This document shows, one piece after another, positions 15,279 to 25,287 of a stretch of 32,046 nucleotides of DNA; position 1 is the stretch's first letter, and the number at the start of each line of letters is the position of its first letter. This DNA is from Companilactobacillus furfuricola (GTDB lineage Bacteria > Bacillota > Bacilli > Lactobacillales > Lactobacillaceae): positions 1 through 32,046 of the forward strand of contig NZ_RHNT01000024.1 of NCBI RefSeq assembly GCF_003946325.1, read 5' to 3'. The notes beneath the pieces were generated by a model, which ran no database searches, had not been told where the DNA came from, and saw only the letters and a list, made by a program, of their open reading frames with translations. The position numbers and the translations under genes are program-made.

Positions 15279-15313
15279 AAAAAAAAGAACCCCATCTCAA
15301 ATGGAGTTCTTAA
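15279..15313 (-). terminator. Intrinsic terminator of ldh
   Basis: On the minus strand AAGAACTCCAT pairs with ATGGGGTTCTT around loop TTGAG and is followed by a run of eight T. It begins 10 bp after the ldh stop. Confidence 0.9.
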
Positions 15314-15322
15314 TCGACCATC

Positions 15323-16348
<1,026 letters not shown>

Positions 16349-16351
16349 TCA

Positions 16352-16381
16352 ATTATACAAATAATAACCAATAATGTACAA
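16352..16381 (-). promoter_or_regulatory. ldh promoter
   Basis: On the minus strand TTGTAC (16376-16381), 18 bp, then a perfect TATAAT (16352-16357) directly preceded by TG. This fits a strongly expressed glycolytic-end gene. Confidence 0.7.
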
Positions 16382-16414
16382 TGGCCTTACGAAATTAGCG
16401 AAAAATTTTTCTAT

Positions 16415-16430
16415 TGTATAATGATATAAT
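16415..16430 (+). promoter_or_regulatory. -10 element(s) upstream of pth
   Basis: Two TATAAT hexamers (16417-16422, directly preceded by TG, and 16425-16430) lie 25-40 bp before the pth start. No clear -35 was found. They probably start the long pth-mfd transcript, back to back with the ldh promoter. Confidence 0.5.
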
Positions 16431-16454
16431 TGGACTTCGAAATGGGGAATTACA

Positions 16455-17012
16455 GTGAAATGCATTATTGGACTAGGCAATCCTGGTAAAAAGTATGACA
16501 AAACTAAGCACAACATGGGTTTTATGACTATCGATAAATTAATGGATAGTTATGGACAAACTTCTACTAAGAAAGACTTTGAAGCTGAATATTGTAAATT
16601 TAAAGTCGGATCCGAAACAGTTTTTTTAGTTAAACCACTGACGTTTATGAATGATTCCGGGCGTGCGGTCCGTATGCTCAAAGGTTATTTCCAGATCCAA
16701 GACGATGAGATCATGGTCATTCAAGATGATCTGGATATGCCGATCGGTAAGATCAGATTACGTTCCAAGGGTTCAGCCGGGGGTCATAACGGAATTAAGA
16801 GTATAATCTCTGCTGTAGGTACACAAGATTTCAAACGAATTAAAATTGGTATCCAGCATCCACAACGACAAACAGTTGTTAATTGGGTCCTGACACCTTT
16901 TTCAAAAGACGATGCTCCAGCAGCCTTTAATGGGATCGACAATGCGGCTGCAGCCGTGGAAGATTGGATCGATGGAGCTAGTTTCGATCAATTAATGAAT
17001 AAATACAATTAG
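16455..17012 (+). CDS. pth: Peptidyl-tRNA hydrolase
   Basis: Pth frees tRNA from peptidyl-tRNAs dropped by ribosomes. The 185-residue protein begins MKCIIGLGNPGKKYDKTKHNMGFM, with the catalytic His in KHNMGF (about residue 20) and Asn in GLGNPG. It also has FMNDSG, DDLDMPIGKIRLRSKGSAGGHNGIKSI, all family hallmarks. The start is GTG at 16455 after GGGGAA. It heads the run of genes leading to hpt and is followed 25 bp later by mfd. Confidence 0.97.
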   Translation: MKCIIGLGNPGKKYDKTKHNMGFMTIDKLMDSYGQTSTKKDFEAEYCKFKVGSETVFLVKPLTFMNDSGRAVRMLKGYFQIQDDEIMVIQDDLDMPIGKIRLRSKGSAGGHNGIKSIISAVGTQDFKRIKIGIQHPQRQTVVNWVLTPFSKDDAPAAFNGIDNAAAAVEDWIDGASFDQLMNKYN

Positions 17013-17037
17013 GTACCTTATTGGAAGGGGGCCAAAT

Positions 17038-20000
17038 GTGAACTTTTTAAAGTACATTACGAACCAACTCAATCTCGGGGAATTTATCGAGAACGTTAAG
17101 CCTGATACGAAGAACGCGTTGACAGGCTTGATGGGCTCGACGATTTCCCTTTTTGCATTGGATACGATGAATAAAACCGGTCATAAAGTAATGATCGTAG
17201 AAAATACTAATTATCATGCCAATCGCTTGTATGATGATCTGAATATTTTGGACACTGAGCATATACATTTATTCCCAGTCGAAGAAGCAATATCAACCGA
17301 GATCGCCACTAGTTCTCCAGAAGAATTGAGCCAACGCTTGGATGCGTTGAGTTTTCTAGTTAGTGATGAACCCGGTATTTTAGTGACTTCAACATCTGGG
17401 ATCGAATATGCCTTGTCGGCCAAAGAATTATTTCTAGCATCGCAGTTTACGCTAGTAAAAAATGAAGAATACAACTTGCAAGACTTAAATCAGACCTTTG
17501 TCCAAATGGGTTATAGTAAGGAAAAACTCGTGGCTAAGCCTGGTGATTTTGCCATTCGTGGTGATATTGTCGATATTTATCCATTAAATGTCGATGACCC
17601 GATCCGAATCGAATTTTTCGGTGATCAAGTTGATCAAATCAAATCATTTGATACCGAAACGCAACGTAGTCTTTCCCAACTTGAACAGATCACGCTTTGG
17701 CCAGCCAAAGATAGGATAATTACTCAAGAACAAGCGGATGCTGGCTTGAAGAAATTACAAAAGAGCTATGATAAGCAATTAGAAACTGAAGACAAAGACG
17801 TTAAGAATAATTTGGAATTGACCTTTGGTGAAATGATCGAAGCATTATCCGAAGGCATGCGTCCCGATAACTTAGGGGCGATCGTTGATTATTTGATCGA
17901 TAAGCCTAGCAGTTTATTCGATTATTTAGCTGATGCCGATATCGTTATCTTTAATGAGTACAATCGCTTGGTCGAACAATCAAATGATAATGATGCCGAC
18001 AATAACGATTGGCTCACTTCGCAATTAGAGTACGGCAAAGCGTTACCAGAACAAAAGATCCGTCGCAATTTTGTCGAATTGGCAAAAGCTGACCACCATG
18101 CACAAATTTTCTTGTCGACTTTGCAACAAGGCATGGGACGGATGAAACTGAATCAGCTCCAAAATGTTGCGGTCAGATCGATGCAACAATTTTTCAGTCA
18201 AATGCCTTTATTGAAGTCGGAAGTCGAAAGATGGCAAAAGCAAGAATATACCGTCATGATCTTGATCAGTAATGAAAAACGGATCCAGTCGATCAGTAAT
18301 ACTTTGAATGACTTCGGTATCAATGCAACGTTGACGACAGTTGAGAAAGTCTTGCCGTATCGTACACAGATTATGAATGCTAGCTTGGGGACAGGTTTTG
18401 AGATGCCTGAGAAAAAGGTCGCGATCATCACCGAGAAGGAACTTTTCAACAAGCAACCTAAACGTCGTCGTCACCAAACTTTAGCTAATGCGGAAAGATT
18501 GAAAAGCTATTCGGAATTAAAACCAGGCGACTACGTCGTCCACGTTAACCATGGTATCGGTAAGTTCATCGGAATGAAGACGATGGAAGTTGACGGCAAA
18601 CATCAAGATTACATCACGATCGAATATCGTGATGACGGTCGGCTTTTTATCCCGGTATCGCAGTTGGACATGGTTCAGAAATATGTCTCATCCGAAGGTA
18701 AATCGCCCAAGATCAACAAACTGGGTGGAAAAGAATGGGCTAAGACTAAACGTAAGGTCCAATCAAGTATTGAGGACATCGCTGATGAGTTGATCGACCT
18801 ATATGCTAAACGTGAAGCTGAAAAAGGTCATGCTTTTCCTAAAGACGACGAAATGCAGCATGACTTTGACAACGCCTTTCCATATCCGGAAACACCTGAT
18901 CAATTAAGATCGATCCAAGAGATCAAGGGTGACATGGAAAAAGCTCATCCGATGGATCGACTGTTAGTCGGAGATGTTGGTTTTGGTAAAACGGAAGTTG
19001 CTTTAAGAGCAGCCTTCAAAGCAGTTGAAGGTGGTAAGCAAGTGGTTTTCTTAGCTCCAACGACATTGCTAGCTCAACAACACTATGAAACTATGAAAGA
19101 ACGTTTTGAAGGCTTTCCTGTCAATATTGCGGTCTTGTCGCGGTTCCAAACTAGGAAACAAAGTAAAGAGATCGTGGAACAATTACAAACTGGTGAGATC
19201 GATATTGTTGTGGGAACGCATCGTTTGTTGTCAAAAGATGTAAAATTCAATGACATTGGTCTGTTGATCATCGATGAGGAGCAACGATTTGGTGTTCGTC
19301 ACAAGGAAAAACTCAAGGAGTTAAAGGCTAACGTCGATGTGTTAACACTGACAGCAACGCCAATTCCGAGAACTTTGAACATGTCGATGCTGGGTGTGCG
19401 TGATCTTTCATTGATCGAGACGGCTCCTAGCAATCGTTATCCAGTCCAGACTTATGTTATGGAGCAAAACTTTGACGTAGTTGCTAGTGCCATCAGGCGA
19501 GAAATGGAACGAGGCGGACAAGTCTTTTACCTGCACAATCGGGTCGAAGACATGGAACAAACTGCTGATCAGATCCAAGCTTTAGTACCAGAAGCTCGTA
19601 TTGCTACGGCACACGGTCGAATGAATGAGACCCAGATGGAAGGTGTGATCGCCGATTATTTGGAAGGCGATTATGACGTCCTAGTCACTACAACGATCAT
19701 TGAAACTGGTGTCGATATGCCAAATACGAATACTTTGATCGTTGAAAATGCTGATCGATATGGATTATCGCAACTTTATCAGATCAGAGGACGGGTCGGA
19801 CGTTCCAGTCGAGTGGCTTATGCATATTTAATGTATCGTCCGAACAAGGTACTGACTGAAGTAGGCGAGAAGAGACTCGAGGCCATTAAGAACTTTACGG
19901 AACTAGGTTCAGGTTTCAAGATCGCCATGCGCGACTTGTCGATCCGTGGTGCTGGTAATTTATTAGGTAAGCAGCAACATGGCTTTATCGATTCAGTTGG

Positions 20001-20571
20001 TTTTGATCTGTATACGCAGATGCTCAACGAAGCCGTGGCTCGAAAACGTGGTCATACGAAGACAGAAAAGACCAATTCGGAGATCAATCTCGAATTGGAT
20101 GCTTATTTGCCAGCTGACTATATCACTGATGAGCGGCAAAAAGTCGAACTCTACAAGCGGATCCGCCAGATCGATTCCGTGGAGAACTATCAAGAAGTTC
20201 GTTCTGAATTGATCGACCGATTCGGTAAATATCCAGTTGAAGTTACTAATTTACTGGATGTCAGTTTACTGAAAGCTAACTTTGACGAAGCACTCGTTTC
20301 ACGAGTAAGGATGAAAGATGGCAAAATAGCTATTACTTTCTCAAAGAAGGCTACGGATTATTTAACAGGAGATTTAGTTTTCAAATTCTTAGAAAATACC
20401 ACGATGAAAGCTACCGTTAAGAATAATAATGGTTCCTTTGTCATCACGTTAGATTCGACTAGTGTCGATAAAGATGACTGGTTCAGTCAATTGCAGATTT
20501 TTGCCGAGAAGATGGCAATAAAGTTCGAGCAGTTGAAGAAAAAGAAAACTAAGCAAGCAAATGAAGTATGA
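17038..20571 (+). CDS. mfd: Transcription-repair coupling factor
   Basis: Mfd removes RNA polymerase stalled at DNA damage and recruits UvrA. The 1177-residue length is normal. A UvrB-like N-terminal half (AIRGDIVDIYPLN) is followed by the RNA-polymerase-interaction domain (LKPGDYVVHVNHGIGKFIGM). The helicase domains have Walker A GDVGFGKTEVALRA (about 645) and DEEQRFG (about 745), with TLTATPIPRTL, and the C-terminal TRCF domain follows (INLELDAYLPADYI). The GTG start is placed by GGAAGGGGG 7 nt upstream. It overlaps the flippase gene by 4 nt (ATGA). Confidence 0.97.
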   Translation: MNFLKYITNQLNLGEFIENVKPDTKNALTGLMGSTISLFALDTMNKTGHKVMIVENTNYHANRLYDDLNILDTEHIHLFPVEEAISTEIATSSPEELSQRLDALSFLVSDEPGILVTSTSGIEYALSAKELFLASQFTLVKNEEYNLQDLNQTFVQMGYSKEKLVAKPGDFAIRGDIVDIYPLNVDDPIRIEFFGDQVDQIKSFDTETQRSLSQLEQITLWPAKDRIITQEQADAGLKKLQKSYDKQLETEDKDVKNNLELTFGEMIEALSEGMRPDNLGAIVDYLIDKPSSLFDYLADADIVIFNEYNRLVEQSNDNDADNNDWLTSQLEYGKALPEQKIRRNFVELAKADHHAQIFLSTLQQGMGRMKLNQLQNVAVRSMQQFFSQMPLLKSEVERWQKQEYTVMILISNEKRIQSISNTLNDFGINATLTTVEKVLPYRTQIMNASLGTGFEMPEKKVAIITEKELFNKQPKRRRHQTLANAERLKSYSELKPGDYVVHVNHGIGKFIGMKTMEVDGKHQDYITIEYRDDGRLFIPVSQLDMVQKYVSSEGKSPKINKLGGKEWAKTKRKVQSSIEDIADELIDLYAKREAEKGHAFPKDDEMQHDFDNAFPYPETPDQLRSIQEIKGDMEKAHPMDRLLVGDVGFGKTEVALRAAFKAVEGGKQVVFLAPTTLLAQQHYETMKERFEGFPVNIAVLSRFQTRKQSKEIVEQLQTGEIDIVVGTHRLLSKDVKFNDIGLLIIDEEQRFGVRHKEKLKELKANVDVLTLTATPIPRTLNMSMLGVRDLSLIETAPSNRYPVQTYVMEQNFDVVASAIRREMERGGQVFYLHNRVEDMEQTADQIQALVPEARIATAHGRMNETQMEGVIADYLEGDYDVLVTTTIIETGVDMPNTNTLIVENADRYGLSQLYQIRGRVGRSSRVAYAYLMYRPNKVLTEVGEKRLEAIKNFTELGSGFKIAMRDLSIRGAGNLLGKQQHGFIDSVGFDLYTQMLNEAVARKRGHTKTEKTNSEINLELDAYLPADYITDERQKVELYKRIRQIDSVENYQEVRSELIDRFGKYPVEVTNLLDVSLLKANFDEALVSRVRMKDGKIAITFSKKATDYLTGDLVFKFLENTTMKATVKNNNGSFVITLDSTSVDKDDWFSQLQIFAEKMAIKFEQLKKKKTKQANEV

Positions 20572-22136
20572 AAAAAGAAATAGTTTCTAAGGCAATCAAA
20601 GGGACTTGGATCCTGACGGTTGCCTCGTTTGTATCAGAATTGTTGAGTGCTATTTATCGGATCCCGTTGCAAAATATCGTTGGCGATCGAGGATATTTTA
20701 TTTATCAACAAGTGTATCCATTGTATGGGATATTTTCGGTCCTAGCGTTAACGGGGTTACCGGTGGTATTCTCAAAGATGTTTGCCCAGCAGGAAAATCA
20801 ACCAGCCAGGAATAAACTTTTTAAAGTATTATTTTTTACGTTACTAGTCTGTACGGTCTCACTCACTGTTATTTTGTGGGGTAGTTCCCGTGCCATTGCC
20901 ACTTTTATGGGTGATCCGAGTTTGTACTTGGAAATTAGAACGGTGAGCCTAGCATTTTTATTAGTTCCTTTTGAAGCAACTTTGCGCGGGGCATTTCAGA
21001 GTGACTTAAACATGGGACCGAGCGCAATTTCACAATTGCTGGAACAATTGTTGCGGATCTTGTTGATCATCGTTGCTGCAGTTTTGTTTGGTAAAGGCTT
21101 GATCGATATTTATAAGATGGGTGCGTTGGCTAACAGTGGGGCATTTGTTGGAGGTGTCGTTGCGGTCGTTGTGCTAGCTGTTACTTTCTTTCGTCGAGAA
21201 CGAAATGTTTTTGTGGATGCTAGCGAGATCAAGGTCAAACTTGAACGAGGCTTTGGGTTAGAGATCGTCTTGATCGTCTTTTTTACCGGGATCACGATTT
21301 TCTACCAGTTCATCGATTCATTTAGCATGATCAGGTTGTTAATGCATTCGGGGATGTCCTTGCCACAAGCGGAGATTTCTAAGGGTATCTTTGATCGAGC
21401 TCAACCATTGATCCAGTTAGGGATAGTGATTTCTGTGTCGTTTATTTCGACGATCATGCCCCAGCTTAAGAAACGCAATCAAGGCGATGAACACAATCAG
21501 TTGATCAGACGAATGACTCGGGTCTGCTTGACGTTAGCGATTGCCGAAACAGCAGGTTTGATTGCCCTAATGCCAGATATCAACACCATGTTATTCACTG
21601 ATTCTCAAGGGTCAGTGGCTTTAGCAATTTATATGTGCTCGATTTTTCTAGTTTCAACGATCAATTTATTGATCGCAGTTACTAGTGGTGATTCTAGCAA
21701 AAATATGGCTAAATTGATCTTGTTCATATTATCGATGATCTGCAAAATCTTCTTGAACGTTTTATTAGTCCCACGGTTTTACATTGCTGGGGCAGCGGTT
21801 GCGACGGTAGTATCTGAGTTGGTGATTTTGCTTGGATTATTAGTGGTCTACCACAGTGATTTAAAGTTTTTAGTATTACGAGTTAGTTTTGTTTTGAAAA
21901 CAGTTTTGGCGGGTGCGATCATGGCTCTGTCTGTTCGTGCGATTGAGCAGTTGTTCGTCCATTTTGTTTTCTTGACGAGAAAAACTTCGATACTGATCAA
22001 TTTGATTTTGATCCCAGTCGGTATCGTGATATTTGTCTTTTTAGTTTGGCAGTTCAGACTGCTCAGCAAAAAAGAATGGGAGATCCTTCCTTTAGGGAAA
22101 AAGTTAACTAAGATTATGAAAATAGAGGATAAATAA
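20568..22136 (+). CDS. MATE/MVF-superfamily polysaccharide or lipid II flippase
   Basis: This is a 522-residue integral membrane protein with about 14 hydrophobic segments. It begins MKKEIVSKAIKGTWILTVASFVSELLSAIYRIPLQNIVGDRG, the pattern of the SpoVB/YtgP (MurJ-like) group of the oligosaccharide-lipid flippase family. Likely substrates are cell-wall lipid intermediates; which one cannot be told. It is translationally coupled to mfd upstream (ATGA) and to rqcP downstream (stop and start share 1 nt). This conserved mfd-flippase-S4-divIC order is typical of lactobacilli. Confidence 0.9.
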   Translation: MKKEIVSKAIKGTWILTVASFVSELLSAIYRIPLQNIVGDRGYFIYQQVYPLYGIFSVLALTGLPVVFSKMFAQQENQPARNKLFKVLFFTLLVCTVSLTVILWGSSRAIATFMGDPSLYLEIRTVSLAFLLVPFEATLRGAFQSDLNMGPSAISQLLEQLLRILLIIVAAVLFGKGLIDIYKMGALANSGAFVGGVVAVVVLAVTFFRRERNVFVDASEIKVKLERGFGLEIVLIVFFTGITIFYQFIDSFSMIRLLMHSGMSLPQAEISKGIFDRAQPLIQLGIVISVSFISTIMPQLKKRNQGDEHNQLIRRMTRVCLTLAIAETAGLIALMPDINTMLFTDSQGSVALAIYMCSIFLVSTINLLIAVTSGDSSKNMAKLILFILSMICKIFLNVLLVPRFYIAGAAVATVVSELVILLGLLVVYHSDLKFLVLRVSFVLKTVLAGAIMALSVRAIEQLFVHFVFLTRKTSILINLILIPVGIVIFVFLVWQFRLLSKKEWEILPLGKKLTKIMKIEDK

Positions 22137-22378
22137 TGAGATTAGACAAATTTTTAAAGGTCAGCCGGATCATTAAACGTCGGACAGTTGCAAAGGAATT
22201 TACCGATAATGGTCGTGCCTTAGTCAATGATCGGACTGCTAAATCTTCAACCGATATTTCGGTTGGTGACGTGATTGAATTACACTTTGGTGAAAGAACG
22301 ATGAAGGTCCGGGTTTTGAGCACCCGGGAAACGACCAAGAAAAATGAATCAGGAGATCTTTACGAAGAAATCGACTAG
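22136..22378 (+). CDS. rqcP: S4-domain ribosome quality-control protein RqcP
   Basis: This 80-residue S4 RNA-binding protein (MRLDKFLKVSRIIKRRTVAKEF, then GRALVND and SVGDVIELHFG) is of the YabO/RqcP type. RqcP works with RqcH to add C-terminal alanine tails to peptides on stalled 50S subunits. The whole protein is the S4 fold. Its neighbours divIC and yabR match the Bacillus yabO-divIC-yabR order, which supports the call. The 99 bp to divIC are AT-rich, with a TATAAT at 22448-22453 that may give divIC its own start. Confidence 0.92.
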   Translation: MRLDKFLKVSRIIKRRTVAKEFTDNGRALVNDRTAKSSTDISVGDVIELHFGERTMKVRVLSTRETTKKNESGDLYEEID

Positions 22379-22477
22379 TAATTTCTTAACCAAAGTTTAA
22401 AAAATATTTAAATTTAACAAAATGCCCCTTAAAATTGATATACTCAATATAATGATTTTAACGGGGGATATAGTGGC

Positions 22478-22873
22478 ATGGAGTTAAGAAATTCAGCGAA
22501 TTCAAAGATCTCGTTGCTTAGTGATAAGCGGGATTCTGTTTCTAGTGCGGAAAATGTTCAGTCAAATTATGAGACTAAAGTTCATCAACGGCGCCTGATT
22601 TTCATCGGTGCATTGTTTGCTATTGTTATTTTGGTCTTCGGGACCCAAATATTATTATCGCAACGGGCTTATTCTCAAACGAATCAGCAAGTTGAGTTAA
22701 ATCAAGAGAAGTTGAAGAAACAACAATCGACTCAAAAGGATTTAAAAGTTCAACTGAATCAATTGCAAGACACGACATACTTAGAAAAGTACATTCGTGA
22801 TAAATATATGTACACCAAGCCAGGGGAACAAGTATATAATCTACCTGTAAATGACACTGGTGTTCAAAAATAG
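22478..22873 (+). CDS. divIC: Cell-division protein DivIC (FtsB-like)
   Basis: This 131-residue bitopic membrane protein has a cytoplasmic N-terminus of about 37 residues, one transmembrane segment (LIFIGALFAIVILVFGTQILL, about 39-59) and an extracytoplasmic coiled coil rich in Gln, Leu and Lys (about 65-95). It ends with YLEKYIRDKYMYTKPGEQVYNLP, typical of the septum-formation initiator family. DivIC works with FtsL and DivIB at the division septum. Size, topology and position between rqcP and yabR agree. Confidence 0.93.
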   Translation: MELRNSANSKISLLSDKRDSVSSAENVQSNYETKVHQRRLIFIGALFAIVILVFGTQILLSQRAYSQTNQQVELNQEKLKKQQSTQKDLKVQLNQLQDTTYLEKYIRDKYMYTKPGEQVYNLPVNDTGVQK

Positions 22874-22895
22874 GGAAAGGGAATTTTTAATTTAG

Positions 22896-23291
22896 ATGAC
22901 AGTTGAAGTAGGATCCAAAACAGAAGGTAAAGTTACCGGAATCACTAATTTTGGAGCGTTTGTAGATCTTGGAGATAACCAAAGCGGGATGGTTCACATC
23001 AGTGAGATCGCCGATAGTTATGTCAAAGATATAAACGATGTATTAAAGGTTGGCGATACAGTTAAAGTATTAGTCCTAAATGACAAGAATGGTAAAATTG
23101 CTTTATCGATCAAACAAGCTACTGCAAAGCCTAGACCTAGTCATCATCACGATAGAAAGCCAAAGCCACATCACGTTGAAAGTTTCGATGATATGATGTC
23201 TGGCTTTATGAAAGAAAGTGAAGAACGTCTAAGTACGCTACGTAAGAATACCGAAGGTAAGCGTGGTGGACGTGGCGGTCGTCGCGGTTAA
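22896..23291 (+). CDS. yabR: S1-domain RNA-binding protein YabR
   Basis: The 131-residue protein has one N-terminal S1 domain (about 3-72: GSKTEGKVTGITNFGAFVDLGDNQSGMVHISEIAD). A basic, His- and Pro-rich linker (PRPSHHHDRKPKPHH) and an RG-rich tail (GKRGGRGGRRG) follow. Such tails bind RNA non-specifically. Related YabR/GSP13 proteins associate with ribosomes, but the precise role is unsettled. The ATG at 22896 follows GGGAAAGGGAA. A terminator follows directly, so this may end one transcription segment. Confidence 0.9.
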   Translation: MTVEVGSKTEGKVTGITNFGAFVDLGDNQSGMVHISEIADSYVKDINDVLKVGDTVKVLVLNDKNGKIALSIKQATAKPRPSHHHDRKPKPHHVESFDDMMSGFMKESEERLSTLRKNTEGKRGGRGGRRG

Positions 23292-23308
23292 TTAATACAA
23301 ATCAAGGG

Positions 23309-23336
23309 GGTTGAGACGTTGTCTCAACCTTTTTTA
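23309..23336 (+). terminator. Intrinsic terminator between yabR and tilS
   Basis: GGTTGAGAC and GTCTCAACC pair perfectly around GTT, followed by seven T. It lies inside an otherwise continuous gene run and only 17 bp before the tilS start, so it may attenuate rather than fully stop transcription. No separate tilS promoter was seen. Confidence 0.88.
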
Positions 23337-23352
23337 TTAGGAGCAATAAATA

Positions 23353-24666
23353 TTGATAAGTAAAGTTAAACGGATCCTTGAACATTATCATGCTAAAAGA
23401 GTCCTCGTTGCTGTTTCCGGCGGGGTCGATTCAATGGTTTTGTGTTATTTAGTTCAACAGATCATTCCATCATCTGATATTGGCGTCGTTACAATCGATC
23501 ATGGATTACGTCAGGAAAGTGTCACTGAAACTAAGTTTGTTGAAGCGTATTGCCACAAACAGGGCTTAAAGTTTTTTACGACTAAATGGCATCATCCTGA
23601 AGGTGACGTGGGTATGGAGGCAGCTGCCCGCAAGTTTCGTTATGATTTTTTTGATGAAACGATGCAACAAGCTGGCTTTGATACTTTGTTGACAGCGCAT
23701 CATGCTAACGACCTCTCCGAAAATATTTTGATGAAGCTGATTCGTTCAGGAAATGTTTATGAAGTCACGAGTTTAAAACGCCAAAGAGATTTTAGTGTCG
23801 GTCAGTTACTGCGACCATTGTTGGATTTTTCCAAGGCAGAATTGATCGAATTTGCCCGAAACCATGGAATTAAGTATTTTGAGGATGCGACCAACTTTGA
23901 AGACATTACGATGCGTAATCGTCTGCGAAATGATATTTTCCCTCAACTGCAAAAAGAAAATGGACAATTGTTGAATCATTTTGGTTTATTCGATCGTCAA
24001 TTAACCGCATTGATCGAACTGGCTCAGAATAAATTTAATTCGATCGAATCGAAAATGAAATTGACGAATGATCAAAACGATTTGCGCGGTGAATTAGTCC
24101 CGGTTTTGGAATTGAATCGAAAACAGCAGACATTGTTTTGGGGTAGCTTATTTACCAGAAGGATCCCTGAGCTTTCGATCAGCAATAAGCAGATCAAGCA
24201 AATAATTGATATTAGTCAAGGAAATAAGCCAAATGGATCATTAAACTTGGAAAATGGCTGGAAATTCTTACGAAGTTATAATGATTTTGAAATATGTAAA
24301 CAACAAACCGCCGAAAAGCTGAATCTTTTGGTAAAATTAAATCACCAATATCAAATTGGTTCGAAGATTTTTACCCTCAGTGAATCTAGTCCTACTGATG
24401 CGACTTTTTCCGTTGCAACGATGCCAAGGCAAATTGTTTTGAGAACGCGACAAGATGGTGATAGATTAGCTATTAGTCCTCTGCAGCACCAAAAGTTAAG
24501 CAAACGCTTGATTAATCAAAAGATCCCTGCTGCAAGAAGAGATGATTTACCGATATTATTGTTTGACGATCAAATAGTTTGGGTTGAAAAAATATATAAT
24601 ATAGGCGACTATTTACCCAAGGGTAACAAATTTTTCAAAATTAATTTTAATGAGGTAAAGAAATGA
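23353..24666 (+). CDS. tilS: tRNA(Ile)-lysidine synthase
   Basis: TilS modifies C34 of the CAU-anticodon tRNA-Ile to lysidine so that it reads AUA. The 437-residue protein has the PP-loop ATP motif VAVSGGVDSMVL (SGGVDS at 22-27), then TIDHGLRQES and AHHANDLSENILMKLIRSG. The C-terminal tRNA-binding part includes RTRQDGDRL and KRLINQKIPAARRD. The start is TTG at 23353, supported by TTAGGAG 9 nt upstream and by the position of the PP-loop. It overlaps hpt by 4 nt (ATGA), an arrangement found in many Firmicutes. Confidence 0.95.
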   Translation: MISKVKRILEHYHAKRVLVAVSGGVDSMVLCYLVQQIIPSSDIGVVTIDHGLRQESVTETKFVEAYCHKQGLKFFTTKWHHPEGDVGMEAAARKFRYDFFDETMQQAGFDTLLTAHHANDLSENILMKLIRSGNVYEVTSLKRQRDFSVGQLLRPLLDFSKAELIEFARNHGIKYFEDATNFEDITMRNRLRNDIFPQLQKENGQLLNHFGLFDRQLTALIELAQNKFNSIESKMKLTNDQNDLRGELVPVLELNRKQQTLFWGSLFTRRIPELSISNKQIKQIIDISQGNKPNGSLNLENGWKFLRSYNDFEICKQQTAEKLNLLVKLNHQYQIGSKIFTLSESSPTDATFSVATMPRQIVLRTRQDGDRLAISPLQHQKLSKRLINQKIPAARRDDLPILLFDDQIVWVEKIYNIGDYLPKGNKFFKINFNEVKK

Positions 24667-25208
24667 ATTCCGATATAGAACGAGTTTTAGTTTCAGAAGA
24701 GGAAATTGCTGAAGCTAACAAGCGTTTAGGTGCTCAATTAACGAAAGACTACGCCGGCAAGAATCCCTTGTTCGTCTGTATCTTACGTGGGGCAGCCATG
24801 TTTATGATGGACTTGATCAAGCATGTGGATATTCCAATGGAATATGACTTTATGGATGTTTCTAGTTATGGCGGTGAAAATACCGTTTCTACTGGTGATG
24901 TGAGGATCATCAAGGATCTAGATACTTCACTGCTTAACAGAGACGTTGTCATTGTTGAAGATATTATTGATACTGGCTATACTCTGGATCGTTTAGTTGA
25001 CTTATTTAAGACTCGCAATGCCAAGTCTATCAAGATCGTATCATTTTTAGACAAACCATCACGCCGGATCAAACATGTCAAAGTTGACTACAATGGCGTG
25101 AAGATCCCGGATGAGTTTGTTGTAGGCTATGGAATGGATTATGATGAGCGTTATCGTAACTTGCCATATGTTGGTGTTTTAAAACAAGAGATTTATGCAA
25201 CAAAATAG
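24663..25208 (+). CDS. hpt: Hypoxanthine phosphoribosyltransferase
   Basis: Hpt converts hypoxanthine or guanine plus PRPP to IMP or GMP in purine salvage. The 181-residue protein has the PRPP-binding loop VVIVEDIIDTGYTL, the ILRGAAMFMMDLI segment and DFMDVSSYGG, which holds the flexible loop. The C-terminal part YNGVKIPDEFVVGYGMDYDERYRNLPYVGVL is conserved. It is coupled to tilS by a 4-nt overlap. ftsH follows after 79 bp containing a promoter. Confidence 0.96.
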   Translation: MNSDIERVLVSEEEIAEANKRLGAQLTKDYAGKNPLFVCILRGAAMFMMDLIKHVDIPMEYDFMDVSSYGGENTVSTGDVRIIKDLDTSLLNRDVVIVEDIIDTGYTLDRLVDLFKTRNAKSIKIVSFLDKPSRRIKHVKVDYNGVKIPDEFVVGYGMDYDERYRNLPYVGVLKQEIYATK

Positions 25209-25230
25209 TGAAATTAGCAGTAAAATATTA

Positions 25231-25257
25231 TTGTCTTAATATCCACTATGTTACAAT
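25231..25257 (+). promoter_or_regulatory. Probable ftsH promoter
   Basis: TTGTCT (25231-25236) and an extended -10 TGTTACAAT (hexamer 25252-25257) are separated by 15 bp. The spacing is short, but the TG extension compensates. This would give ftsH its own start inside the tilS-hpt-ftsH run. Confidence 0.45.
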
Positions 25258-25287
25258 ATGTAACGTCTAAGTCTTAGGAGTAAACAT